A stretch of DNA of 37,330 nucleotides from a virus, in IMG/VR virus record IMGVR_UViG_3300036884_000064, positions 1 through 37,330 of that record; one strand, given 5' to 3'. Of this stretch, positions 1-6,568 are shown piece by piece (within the stretch, counting starts at the first letter, position 1; each line of letters begins with the position of its first letter). The position numbers were made by a program, and so were the translations under genes. Below the pieces are notes generated by a model that saw only the letters and a list, made by a program, of their open reading frames with translations, was not told the DNA's origin and did not search any database.

Positions 1-1445
1 AACTGTGTCTCCACATCTTTGGCCCTTGCCTTTGCAGCCGCTTCATTCTCCTGACGCATCTTCTCGTAAAGAGCAAGCTGCTCCTTCTGTTGTGGAGTTC
101 CACTGCGCTTCACCTGTTCAATTTGCTTACTGGCTTGCAACATCTTAAGCAATTCATCCACGCTCTTACCCGTAGCCTTCGCAAACGCTTCTTGCTGGAA
201 CACGTCGAGATTCTCGAAGTTGACTGACTTGGTTATACGAAGAATTTCCTTCGTTGAACCTTCAAGGTCTCTTCTATATGCTAATTCACGAGCACGTTGT
301 AGGTTGATGGAACGTCCGAGAAGAACTGAGGCTTCCATTTCCTCATTGACGTTTTCCGTGAAGTCCAAAATGTGTCGGCTTGAATTTGCTGCCTTATCCA
401 TGTCCGTTCCCATTCGACGCAATTCAATAGCTGTACGTAACGCCGCATTAGGAAGACGAGACATCATTGTGAGTGTCTTGCTGGACTTGGTAGCCACGTC
501 ACCCATAACTTGCCCGAGATTTACACCCGCAGCCGCAGACATGGACTGTGCGATGTACATTGAGTTAACTTGAGTCTCCATCGAACTCTTGGAGACTGCC
601 GCAAGGTTACGCATGAAAGCAGTGCTTACTTCGGCAGAAATACCAAGTTGAGCCGCCATGATAGACACGTCCTCAGCCATAGACTTGGAAACATTATGAA
701 TTCCCCCGACTGCTTGACCGAGGGCTTGATAGGACTTGTAGGCGCTTTCGACAGTCACACCAATCGCCATGTTGTCAATGGCAATACGCTGGACATCTCT
801 TCGGATAATTGCTGTCTCGGCACGGGTCATTCCCATTGCTTTACGGAAATCCCACGCCGCTTTATCCATCTTGTTGAAAAGGTCGTAGGCTCCCTTTACC
901 ATCATGAGGATGGCTCCCCACGCATAAGCAACCATTTCTGTTTTCACGCCGAGTCCGATAAGCTCTTCCCCGGTCTTCTGCATCATGTCGTACTGCTTGT
1001 TCTCCAACCCGAACAAACTATTCATCTGTTTCTTGGCGAACCCAAACCATCTCGTATTCTCTTCGTGAATCTTCTTTGTCATTTCCATCTCAGTGGAACT
1101 TGCCTCACGGGACATGGAGAGAAGGTCTTTGTTAAGCTTTATCTGGTCCTCAATTGCAGTGAGACTGCGCTCTAGGTCTGTAGCTTCCTGCCCCGTCACT
1201 ATGGCACGACGTTGAACCAAATCATTGTATTCGAGTACCTTGTCTCGAATCAACTTCATCATCCGAAACTCATTCTTTCGACGTTCGACCACTTTAGCCT
1301 CGATGTCAAGGCTTACCCTACCTATCTGTTCGTAGAGTCGTCGTTCCGTCAGAAGGTGGTCGTTCATCTCCTTCTGAATATTCACGAAATCTCGAAAACG
1401 AGCTACATTCGAGTCATCGGGGAATAGTGGGATTTCATCAGCCAT
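1..1445 (-). CDS. Tail tape-measure-like protein, partial (C-terminus beyond left edge)
   Basis: The reading frame is open from the ATG at 1445 to the left edge, giving about 481 residues. The start MADEIPLFPDDSNVARF is followed by a long charged, coiled-coil-like segment (roughly residues 20-130). A more hydrophobic Ala/Met/Ser-rich part follows, with GAYDLF, AVGGIHNVSKSMAEDVSIMAAQLGIS-type helices, of the kind common in the N-terminal third of tape-measure proteins. Such proteins set tail length and sit inside the tail tube. The call rests on composition, helical pattern, large size and a place among tail genes; no catalytic motif is visible. It could instead be another large tail or baseplate protein. 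A TATTTATA box lies 20 bases upstream on the same strand. Confidence 0.6.
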   Translation of the reverse strand, partial: MADEIPLFPDDSNVARFRDFVNIQKEMNDHLLTERRLYEQIGRVSLDIEAKVVERRKNEFRMMKLIRDKVLEYNDLVQRRAIVTGQEATDLERSLTAIEDQIKLNKDLLSMSREASSTEMEMTKKIHEENTRWFGFAKKQMNSLFGLENKQYDMMQKTGEELIGLGVKTEMVAYAWGAILMMVKGAYDLFNKMDKAAWDFRKAMGMTRAETAIIRRDVQRIAIDNMAIGVTVESAYKSYQALGQAVGGIHNVSKSMAEDVSIMAAQLGISAEVSTAFMRNLAAVSKSSMETQVNSMYIAQSMSAAAGVNLGQVMGDVATKSSKTLTMMSRLPNAALRTAIELRRMGTDMDKAANSSRHILDFTENVNEEMEASVLLGRSINLQRARELAYRRDLEGSTKEILRITKSVNFENLDVFQQEAFAKATGKSVDELLKMLQASKQIEQVKRSGTPQQKEQLALYEKMRQENEAAAKARAKDVETQ

Positions 1446-1465
1446 AAATTACGCACTGCGTCATT

Positions 1466-1473
1466 TATAAATA
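1466..1473 (-). promoter_or_regulatory. TATTTATA box upstream of the tape-measure-like gene
   Basis: The leftward strand reads TATTTATA, 20 bases before the ATG at 1445. The flanking bases make the site nearly symmetrical, so TATAAATG can also be read leftward here. It belongs to the recurrent box described in the findings. A promoter role is inferred. Confidence 0.5.
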
Positions 1474-1532
1474 GGGAGATGAGGGCATTTTCGGTCCTTG
1501 ACAGCGTTATAAAAATGTGTTAGGTTACGGGC

Positions 1533-1784
1533 ATGAATGAAACAAACGAAAGTTGGCTCTCCCGATTCATAATTGCGGTGGGGGCAATAGGGATGCTCCT
1601 AATTTTGATTGGATGCATGATTGCCCCTGTATTTGGTCCGTGGATTCGGACCAAATTAGTGCGTGAATACGCAATGGATGCCGATTGGCAGGCGAAGGTA
1701 AACTCCGATATGACGAGCATTACTATCTACCTATGGCTCGTCGCTATCGTTGCGTGGGTCTTCGTGTTTTGGTGTAACCGTTAG
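1533..1784 (+). CDS. Small two-helix membrane protein
   Basis: This 83-residue protein has two clear hydrophobic segments, about residues 11-34 (FIIAVGAIGMLLILIGCMIA) and 64-80 (TIYLWLVAIVAWVFVFW), separated by a short polar loop rich in charged residues. It runs opposite to both neighbours and converges with the hub-region frame, overlapping its stop by 4 bases, a fit that supports a real gene. There is no TATTTATA box in its sense; a TTGACA hexamer at 1498-1503 may belong to a host-type promoter. A holin, a superinfection-exclusion protein or another membrane modifier would fit the architecture, but nothing identifies the function. Two membrane spans are unlikely to arise by chance in a shadow frame. 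Confidence 0.55.
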   Translation: MNETNESWLSRFIIAVGAIGMLLILIGCMIAPVFGPWIRTKLVREYAMDADWQAKVNSDMTSITIYLWLVAIVAWVFVFWCNR

Positions 1785-2017
1785 CCTCGGCTGACCCCGG
1801 GGCCTTTGACTACCTTAGATTGGGATACGCCCTCTTTGGCTCCTGATGCCTTCTCCATGTCATGCTTCTCCTTCTCCTTCGTATGAATTAGCTTACGCAT
1901 GTAGAACGAGCGATACTGGACAGGCATCTCGTACACGGCGAAGTATTCAATCTTGCCAAAATGGACAAGATCGAAAATCAACTCGTGAAGTTGGACCTTA
2001 TACGCCGCTACTAGGCC
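1781..2017 (-). CDS. gp51-like baseplate hub segment, reached by frameshift from the gp26-like gene
   Basis: This 78-codon open stretch follows the T7 run at 2018-2024, in a frame shifted +1 (equivalently -2) from the upstream gene. It has no early ATG: the first is residue 31, inside a conserved-looking block. The sequence LHELIFDLVHFGK...VYEMPVQYRSFYMRKLIHTKEKE resembles short T4-type hub-assembly (gp51) proteins and tail-assembly chaperone extensions, which carry an x-x-P-x-x-x-R-x-[FW]-[YF] helix. The lack of a start and the direct overlap with the end of the gp26-like frame suggest it is made as a C-terminal extension of that protein. The alternative is a one-base sequencing error in the T run, which would make a permanent fusion. 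The last ~20 residues are polar and low-complexity. Confidence 0.55.
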   Translation of the reverse strand, partial: GLVAAYKVQLHELIFDLVHFGKIEYFAVYEMPVQYRSFYMRKLIHTKEKEKHDMEKASGAKEGVSQSKVVKGPGVSRG

Positions 2018-2831
2018 AAAAAAAGGATACCCCCATTGGGGTCTCCTCCTTACGCTCAAGCTGACAATTTGAACAGGTGAAGTCAAACGTGGTATCAATG
2101 TCGGGCATAGTCTCCCGCAAATGTGTGCGGAGAGCAAGGCTGTCCTTGGAGACGAGTTCTTCATTGACGAAACGACGGATGGCTGCACGGTCTGCATTCC
2201 CATCCAGAGCCGTAATAATATGACCGAGGCGGGTCGTGATTTCTCGGCGGAAGTCCTTTGAAACCTTCTCCATACCCTTCAACTCTTGCTCAATGAGATT
2301 CTCATCCTTTTTGGTCAAAAGCTTGTAGGTTATGGTTTTTCCAGAGTATGGAAGCTTGAAAGTGAAAGCATTATCGCCCTTGGGATACTTATCAAAGTCG
2401 AATGGACGGTTGTCCATCTTGTCGAGGTCAATGGTGATGTTATTCTCCCTCCCACAACGCCCACAGGTCAGTACAGCTTCGTATTGGTCGCCATAGGCTA
2501 AACGACGAATGGCGAAGAATGCTGCGTTCCTATCACAAATGAGCATGTCGTCAAGTTGAATGGCTTTGTTGACTACCACAGATTCCAACAGCTTATCGAG
2601 AACGATGTTCTTTTGGATAAGGTTGGGGGAAGTAAGAATATCCTCTTCCTTGGCGGTCATCATCTTGAGTTCAAGTTGACCCGTGGAAAGTGGGTTATCT
2701 GCGGGGTAGAACCATCCTTTTGAGGGGAGGTTGATTACTTCGGTAGGGAACTTTGATTCCGCCTTCTGGGGAGCAGGAGCGGGATTATTGATACTCGGTC
2801 TGGTGATTGGAATGATTTGGTCGTTTGGCAT
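1998..2831 (-). CDS. gp26-like baseplate hub protein (T4 baseplate family)
   Basis: This 277-residue protein has a proline-rich, disordered N-terminus, then EVINLPSKGWFYPADNPLSTGQLELKMMTAKEEDILTS. That block is the hallmark of the T4 baseplate hub family that includes gp26: an LPSxGxFY turn followed by mTAkEEdIL. A CGRCGR pair (about residue 123) and a CSNC pair (about 254) could bind zinc. Family members help assemble the central hub of the baseplate. The protein ends in FFWPSSGV directly over the T7 run where the gp51-like frame begins. It has no TATTTATA box of its own; an antisense endonuclease cassette (2940-3792) now separates it from the leftward genes that probably co-transcribed it. 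Confidence in the family is good; exact equivalence to T4 gp26 is inferred. Confidence 0.75.
   Translation of the reverse strand: MPNDQIIPITRPSINNPAPAPQKAESKFPTEVINLPSKGWFYPADNPLSTGQLELKMMTAKEEDILTSPNLIQKNIVLDKLLESVVVNKAIQLDDMLICDRNAAFFAIRRLAYGDQYEAVLTCGRCGRENNITIDLDKMDNRPFDFDKYPKGDNAFTFKLPYSGKTITYKLLTKKDENLIEQELKGMEKVSKDFRREITTRLGHIITALDGNADRAAIRRFVNEELVSKDSLALRTHLRETMPDIDTTFDFTCSNCQLERKEETPMGVSFFWPSSGV
2018..2051 (-). promoter_or_regulatory. Candidate programmed frameshift site (T7 run with upstream AAGGAGGAG)
   Basis: Read leftward, AAGGAGGAG (2051-2043) is followed by a CCCC-AAT-GGGG mini-stem (about 2041-2031) and then TCCTTTTTTTGG (T run at 2024-2018). The gp26-like frame reads TCC TTT TTT TGG, and the gp51-like frame continues as GGC after the run. 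A +1 slip on TTT (or -2) joins them. Internal Shine-Dalgarno-like sequences stimulate frameshifts in bacterial prfB and dnaX. The same AAGGAGGAG also sits 6 bases before an in-frame ATG at 2036, so translational restart is an alternative. Confidence 0.45.
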
Positions 2832-2928
2832 AGTTGTAATCTATTTGTCGTCTTCTCATACATAGAGCCAACTTACAAAAATTCAGATTATTTTTTCACA
2901 TTTTTAGACTATTATCATTAGACGCTTA

Positions 2929-2936
2929 TATTTATT
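2929..2936 (+). promoter_or_regulatory. TATTTATT box before the small basic gene at 2940
   Basis: Rightward TATTTATT lies 3 bases before the ATG at 2940. It differs by one base from the recurrent box. The same variant at nearly the same spacing precedes the sister cassette at 26550. Confidence 0.45.
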
Positions 2937-2939
2937 GCT

Positions 2940-3098
2940 ATGGGAAGACACAAAATATATCCAACAGAAACCGACCGCCATAGTGCGGAAAAGCAGAGAA
3001 AACTGAAATGGTACTACCGAAATGCCGAGCGAGTTAAAAAAACAAATATGGATTATTATTGGAGCCACAAAAAGAATGAAAAAACTAACGACAAATGA
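2940..3098 (+). CDS. Small basic protein paired with the downstream endonuclease (copy 1)
   Basis: This 52-residue protein begins MGRHKIYPTETDRHSAEKQR and is very rich in Lys, Arg, His and Tyr, with a WYYRNAERVKKTN block. It resembles the 50-residue product at 26550-26702 along its length: both start MGR, have K-Y early, then a basic R-x-x-[FW]-Y-Y/W-x-N-A-E core and an H-x-K-N-type tail. Both overlap the start of a related endonuclease gene (23 bases here, 32 there) and both follow a TATTTATT box. Two independent copies with conserved protein sequence make it a genuine gene. Its function is unknown. A nucleic-acid-binding partner or regulator of the endonuclease is plausible; translational coupling is suggested by the overlap. 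Confidence 0.65.
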   Translation: MGRHKIYPTETDRHSAEKQRKLKWYYRNAERVKKTNMDYYWSHKKNEKTNDK

Positions 3099-3792
3099 GT
3101 TCATTGCCCGTGCCAAAGAAATACACGGAAGTACATACGACTATTCTGATGCTGTGTATCATGGTACTCACGACAAAGTTGAAATCGTATGTCCTCTTCA
3201 CGGTCTGTTTTTACAAACTCCACACGGGCACATAGGAAATCAAAAACAAGGATGCCCCAAATGCTACGGCAGAGACAAATCTACGAGTGAGTTTATTTCT
3301 GAGGCTATAAAAGTACATGGTCTAAAATACAACTATTCTAGTACTCGGTATAAACGATGTAATCAAGGCGTTGATATAGAATGCCCATTACACGATACAT
3401 TCAGGCAACTTCCCGTAAATCATCTCAAGGGGAAGGGGTGCCCAAAATGTGCTCACGTCATTTCCCGAGCCGAAACGGAATTCCTTGATTATTACGGAAT
3501 ATCAGCCAGAAACTATCGTATTCCTAAATGGAAAACAAAACCCGTAGATGGTATTAGTGGAAACGTTGTGTATGAATTTCTAGGAGATTACTGGCACGGA
3601 AATCTGGAAGTTTATGATGGAAAGAAACGACACCCGAAACGAAAAATAACATACCAAAAACTAAACGAAGAGACCTACCTAATACTTGGAAAACTCAAAT
3701 CTCTCGGTTATGAAGTGAAATACATTTGGGAATCCGATTGGAATAAATTCAAGCGAGGCGATCATCCTGCGCCAAATCTTTTATCCCTTTGA
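3076..3792 (+). CDS. Homing-type endonuclease, zinc-ribbon repeats plus VSR-like nuclease domain
   Basis: This is a 238-residue protein from the ATG at 3076, chosen because the relative at 26671 starts at the matching place; an in-frame ATG at 3022 adds only residues read through the upstream small gene. Two repeats (about residues 5-63 and 69-125) have the pattern EFI-x-A-x-x-HG-x-x-YDYS, V-x-CPLHG-x-F, then G-CPKC, a likely zinc-binding DNA-recognition module. The C-terminal part has the VSR/PD-(D/E)xK look: PVDGISGNVVYEFLGDYWHG (157-175), then GYEVKYIWESDW (211-222). Such enzymes cut intron- or gene-free alleles to spread their own gene. It is antisense to the surrounding tail genes, and its stop directly abuts the stop of the leftward gene at 3793. 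Confidence 0.75.
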   Translation: MKKLTTNEFIARAKEIHGSTYDYSDAVYHGTHDKVEIVCPLHGLFLQTPHGHIGNQKQGCPKCYGRDKSTSEFISEAIKVHGLKYNYSSTRYKRCNQGVDIECPLHDTFRQLPVNHLKGKGCPKCAHVISRAETEFLDYYGISARNYRIPKWKTKPVDGISGNVVYEFLGDYWHGNLEVYDGKKRHPKRKITYQKLNEETYLILGKLKSLGYEVKYIWESDWNKFKRGDHPAPNLLSL

Positions 3793-4197
3793 TTACGCTC
3801 GAAGCTTGCGTATATTTTCCGCCACGGTGCCGCCAGCAGGAACCGTTGATGCTGCTCCACCCTTCAAAGCCTGTAGCTGCTTTTCTTGTGCTTGAATATC
3901 AAGCTTGTTCTTCTTTGCCTGTTGCAAAAAGTAATCCTGTTGGGTTTTGACACCCTTCAAATCCAAATCAGCCGTTCGGATTTTGTCCACTTGTGCTTTC
4001 TTGGCATCTCGCTCTGCCTTAGCCTTCTCTACTGACGTTTGGGCATCCTGTGGCTTCACACCATCATCCGCAGTGCCAGTGTCGGAACTGCTATTACTGC
4101 TACTGGATGACATGGATGACATGGACGAATATTCTTTCAGCACCGCACGGGTGATGTGCTGAATGAGTTCGTCAAGCTGGTGGCGGGTGATTTTCAT
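3793..4197 (-). CDS. Small Ser-rich coiled-coil protein of the tail operon
   Basis: This 134-residue protein is not recognised by function. It starts with the amphipathic helix MKITRHQLDELIQHITRAVL, then a Ser-rich linker (about residues 24-40), then a long Lys/Gln/Ala coiled coil (about 55-115). The N-terminal pattern MK-x-(S/T)-x-x-x-L-x-x-[IL]-I-x-x-x-x-[RK] is one I associate with structural proteins of uncultured T4-like phages, but I cannot assign a role. The start overlaps the stop of the upstream gene (TAATG), so the two are translationally coupled. The upstream product starts with a similar helix. A scaffold or virion-associated role is inferred from context only. Confidence 0.65.
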   Translation of the reverse strand: MKITRHQLDELIQHITRAVLKEYSSMSSMSSSSSNSSSDTGTADDGVKPQDAQTSVEKAKAERDAKKAQVDKIRTADLDLKGVKTQQDYFLQQAKKNKLDIQAQEKQLQALKGGAASTVPAGGTVAENIRKLRA

Positions 4198-5018
4198 TAG
4201 GAGTCAAGGATTTTGTTGACTGCCTTCTTAATCATTATGGCGGCACTCTCATCAATGCCATAGCGAGGCTTCGCTTGATTACGAGTGTTCATGTAGGTCG
4301 TGTACTCGTCATCGTTCATAGCACCATAATTGAGGGTCGGGCTTGGAGGCGTTGACACAGGAGTTCCCATGAGTTCTCCCGGCTGTGCCGAGTCGTCCTT
4401 TGCTATTTGAAGGCTCTTGTCTGCCATCAGGAAAACCTCTTCCGACTCAGGGTCCATTTTTCCGATGTAGAAATACACCGTAGAGTTTGGGTTGGCCATT
4501 ACTTCTCGGGCGAGGCGTTTTGCACCGAGAGAAACTTTTGTGCGGGGACCAGAAACAGAGACCGCTGTTTGATGCAACGTCCGTTCAATTGCAGATTCAT
4601 CTCTTCCTTGCCATTTGATAGGTTGAAGCTTTGACTTGTCTTTTGGATTGATAAGCACTGCACCTTTTGGAATACGTTGTGGTGGTGCCTCTGGCTTTGG
4701 CTCTTCTGGCTTCGGAGGTTCTTCTTTTGGAACGGCGGGTTGGTCCCCTGTACCTTGACCATCAGCAGGAGGGGCAGTGTCACCTTTTGGCTCATCCTGT
4801 TCGTTAATCTTCTTGATGTTTTTCTTGAATCCCTTGCCTGTTTTGAATGGCTTGACTGGTACGGTCGTCTTCTGCTTGGCGGGTTCCTTGTTGTCATCCT
4901 TGCCAATACTGGAAGACTTCAACTTGCTTACGTTTACTTCTTCTTCCATCTGGTCAAGAACTTCTCGCACACATTGACGGACGAGGTACTCCAAAAGTTC
5001 AGTCTTCATGGTAATCAT
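4197..5018 (-). CDS. Virion-associated protein with proline-rich linker, function unknown
   Basis: It has 273 residues if started at the ATG at 5018; a second in-frame ATG lies at 5009 (MKTELLEYLVRQ). The N-terminal amphipathic helix TELLEYLVRQCVREVLDQMEEE is followed by a Lys-rich stretch and a long Pro/Glu/Lys linker (about residues 70-110). A compact domain follows (about 112-200: GAVLINPKDKSKL, AIERTLHQTAVSVSG, STVYFYIGKMD). The C-terminal helix contains ESAAIMIKKAVNKIL. The ATG at 5018 lies 5 bases after a TATTTATA box, which favours it. It forms a TAATG pair with the downstream gene. A role in the tail or capsid is inferred from neighbours. Confidence 0.65.
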   Translation of the reverse strand: MITMKTELLEYLVRQCVREVLDQMEEEVNVSKLKSSSIGKDDNKEPAKQKTTVPVKPFKTGKGFKKNIKKINEQDEPKGDTAPPADGQGTGDQPAVPKEEPPKPEEPKPEAPPQRIPKGAVLINPKDKSKLQPIKWQGRDESAIERTLHQTAVSVSGPRTKVSLGAKRLAREVMANPNSTVYFYIGKMDPESEEVFLMADKSLQIAKDDSAQPGELMGTPVSTPPSPTLNYGAMNDDEYTTYMNTRNQAKPRYGIDESAAIMIKKAVNKILDS

Positions 5019-5023
5019 ATGGT

Positions 5024-5031
5024 TATAAATA
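5024..5031 (-). promoter_or_regulatory. TATTTATA box 5 bases before the ATG at 5018
   Basis: Leftward TATTTATA starts directly after the TGA stop of the HNH gene (5034-5032) and is followed by ACCAT and the ATG. It is one of the close-spaced copies of the recurrent box. Confidence 0.55.
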
Positions 5032-5832
5032 TCAGACAAAGTTGAGAGAAGGATGCTTATTTTTATGGCATCTACCGCATAACGTAATGCCAGATACATG
5101 GTTGTTGATGTGATAGTCCACGATTTTTGACGCAATGGATTTCTTCAACTCAAAATCGGTTATCACATCTGTATCGGGCATATGCTTCTTTACGATTTCA
5201 CACATCTGTTCTTTGTCGTGATGTATATGCAATCCTCTATCTACTCCCCCACACTCAACACATTTGAATCTGTCTCTTATGAGAATAGGGTATTTCCATT
5301 CGTCATACAGCCGTTTGTCGGTGCGAGCAAGAATATTGATTTCCGACGTGCCACCATTCCATTGAGGATGTTGTGTACCTCGTAAAGTAGGAACCGTTCC
5401 ATCTAAACGATTTCTTCTCATTATTTTCGAGTACCTTCTTTTTCTATCAACAGTAAATGCCTCAGAGACCGCATAACCATTCCTTTTAACTCTCTCATCG
5501 GTCAATGAAGACAATCCATCATTCCATTGAACACGTTCTCCTGATGCATATTGTTTCCGTCGTGTTTCTGCCGATGCCGCTATTGCCTTTGGATTATTAC
5601 CCCAGTTATTTGAGATTCTTGCTTGATGACCTTGACAATAACTCCTAAACCCCTTTAACTGCCACGACCACTTCACTTTTTGTCCACACCCGCATTTACA
5701 CAGTGGCCAATCACCACCGAGAAGGCAATCAACATAAAACTGGTCCGATGGTATATCATGTGTCAACCCAGCGTGACGACTCATCGAAACATATTTATCA
5801 AACTCCTTTTTGCATTTGGGACAGATGTACAT
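5032..5832 (-). CDS. HNH homing endonuclease with N-terminal C2H2 finger
   Basis: This 266-residue protein carries an N-terminal C2H2-type finger (C4, C7, H20, H25: MYICPKCKKEFDKY...RHAGLTH), then a CKCGCG motif and a basic region with NPKAIAASAETRRKQ. The C-terminal HNH domain (about residues 180-262) contains the pattern RDRFKCVECGG, LHIHHDKE, then ITLCGRCHKNKH, i.e. two Cys pairs framing the His-His core of the zinc-bound HNH fold. It would nick or cut DNA to promote its own spread. It lies on the same strand as the tail genes, and its stop codon directly touches the promoter-like box of the next gene. A strong Shine-Dalgarno (GAGGAG, 6 bases before the ATG) is locked in a perfect 10-bp stem, so translation is probably restrained. 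Confidence 0.85.
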   Translation of the reverse strand: MYICPKCKKEFDKYVSMSRHAGLTHDIPSDQFYVDCLLGGDWPLCKCGCGQKVKWSWQLKGFRSYCQGHQARISNNWGNNPKAIAASAETRRKQYASGERVQWNDGLSSLTDERVKRNGYAVSEAFTVDRKRRYSKIMRRNRLDGTVPTLRGTQHPQWNGGTSEINILARTDKRLYDEWKYPILIRDRFKCVECGGVDRGLHIHHDKEQMCEIVKKHMPDTDVITDFELKKSIASKIVDYHINNHVSGITLCGRCHKNKHPSLNFV

Positions 5833-5834
5833 AA

Positions 5835-5867
5835 AAATCTCCTCACCAATACATAGCGAGGAGATTT
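5835..5867 (-). promoter_or_regulatory. Hairpin sequestering the Shine-Dalgarno of the HNH gene
   Basis: Perfect 10-bp inverted repeat: arms at 5835-5844 and 5858-5867 with a 13-nt loop. In the leftward transcript the 3' arm carries GAGGAG (5844-5839), the ribosome-binding site of the HNH gene that starts at 5832. Folding would hide it. The stem could also act as a 3' barrier for tail-tube mRNA, but no U-tract follows. Confidence 0.6.
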
Positions 5868-5919
5868 CTGAAAATGACTTATGATAATACGATTTTACAC
5901 GAAAATCGCATAACCATAA

Positions 5920-6411
5920 CTAATATTGAAGTATGGCGTAATCGTAGGACAATTTCAGTGTGACCAGCACCGCATCGCCCATGTCCGTCCAGTTCATTTC
6001 GCCGCCATCGTAGTCGGTTGGGAATGCACCCTTCAATGTCCATTCCTCAATTTTGTCGCCTACGGGGCCGAGTACGTCAATCGTACATTCCTTCTTGTAA
6101 AAATCCTGATAGCCGTCACGTCCTGTTACGGATTCGTGCGAGAGGCGGAACCACTCGAAAACGGTCTGGGTAGCCGAAGGCACAACCGGGTCATAGAGTT
6201 CCAGTGTGATTTCGTTCCACACCGTCTTTCCCTTATAGAACCATTGTAGGTTGATGTAGTCAATGGTCTTTCGCTCTTGTGTCCACTTTGGGCGGTCAGT
6301 CTTGCGAATGAGGTACGTTGGAATGCCGTCTATGTACATCAGGAAGCGATTCTTGGTCTTCGGTTCCCAAATTGTATAGAACATTTCGTTGTTGGTCAAT
6401 AAATCCGCCAT
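5920..6411 (-). CDS. Tail tube protein (gp19-like)
   Basis: This 163-residue protein, MADLLTNNEMFYTIWEPKTKNRFLMYIDGIPTYLIRKTDRP, matches the T4 gp19 tail-tube family in size and pattern. It has an N-terminal EPK-x-x-NRF-x-[ML]-x-[ILV]-DGIP block, the YINLQWFYKGKTVWNEITLELYDP strand pair, then FEWFRLSHESVTGRDGY and a final TLKLSYDYAIL strand. Tube subunits stack as hexamers inside the sheath and form the DNA channel. The start has a usable AAGGA 6 bases upstream. The leader between its TATTTATA box (6485-6492) and the ATG contains a long palindrome (6443-6469). Family confidence is high. Confidence 0.88.
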   Translation of the reverse strand: MADLLTNNEMFYTIWEPKTKNRFLMYIDGIPTYLIRKTDRPKWTQERKTIDYINLQWFYKGKTVWNEITLELYDPVVPSATQTVFEWFRLSHESVTGRDGYQDFYKKECTIDVLGPVGDKIEEWTLKGAFPTDYDGGEMNWTDMGDAVLVTLKLSYDYAILQY

Positions 6412-6442
6412 AAAGTCCTTGTTTTCAATGGTTTATGAACCC

Positions 6443-6469
6443 CAATATGTTTATTTAATAAACATATTG
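6443..6469. promoter_or_regulatory. 27-base perfect palindrome in the tail-tube leader
   Basis: Arms of 13 bases at 6443-6455 and 6457-6469 are exact reverse complements around one central base. It sits between the tail-tube ATG and its TATTTATA box, so the leftward transcript would carry a 5' hairpin. It also lies upstream of the divergent endonuclease gene. It could be an mRNA stabiliser, an operator for a dimeric protein, or a scar of the insertion. Confidence 0.55.
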
Positions 6470-6484
6470 TAGTTCGTTGTCGAA

Positions 6485-6492
6485 TATAAATA
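6485..6492 (-). promoter_or_regulatory. TATTTATA box upstream of the tail-tube gene
   Basis: Exact leftward copy of the recurrent box, 73 bases before the ATG at 6411. This is the longest leader among the copies, with the 27-base palindrome inside it. Confidence 0.5.
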
Positions 6493-6512
6493 CTCTCATA
6501 GAACGATAATTC

Positions 6513-6538
6513 TTGACATATAGGTGACTTTGTATAAT
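6513..6538 (+). promoter_or_regulatory. Sigma-70-like hexamers upstream of the large endonuclease
   Basis: TTGACA (6513-6518) and TATAAT (6533-6538) are both perfect consensus hexamers, but only 14 bases apart instead of about 17. It may be a weak host-type early promoter for the endonuclease. TATTTATC (6538-6545) and TATTTATG (6564-6571) also occur before the start. Confidence 0.3.
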
Positions 6539-6568
6539 ATTTATCTATATGAGAACCGAAACATATTT

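Noticed and set aside
570-1175. 201-residue rightward frame (and smaller ones at 220 and 1212)
   Set aside because: Shadows of the leftward tape-measure-like frame, which is open across the whole stretch.
5024-5031. Reading the boxes as classical T4 late promoters TATAAATA firing rightward
   Set aside because: In nearly all cases this would transcribe away from the adjacent gene start and antisense into the neighbour; the consistent gene-wise orientation is TATTTATA.
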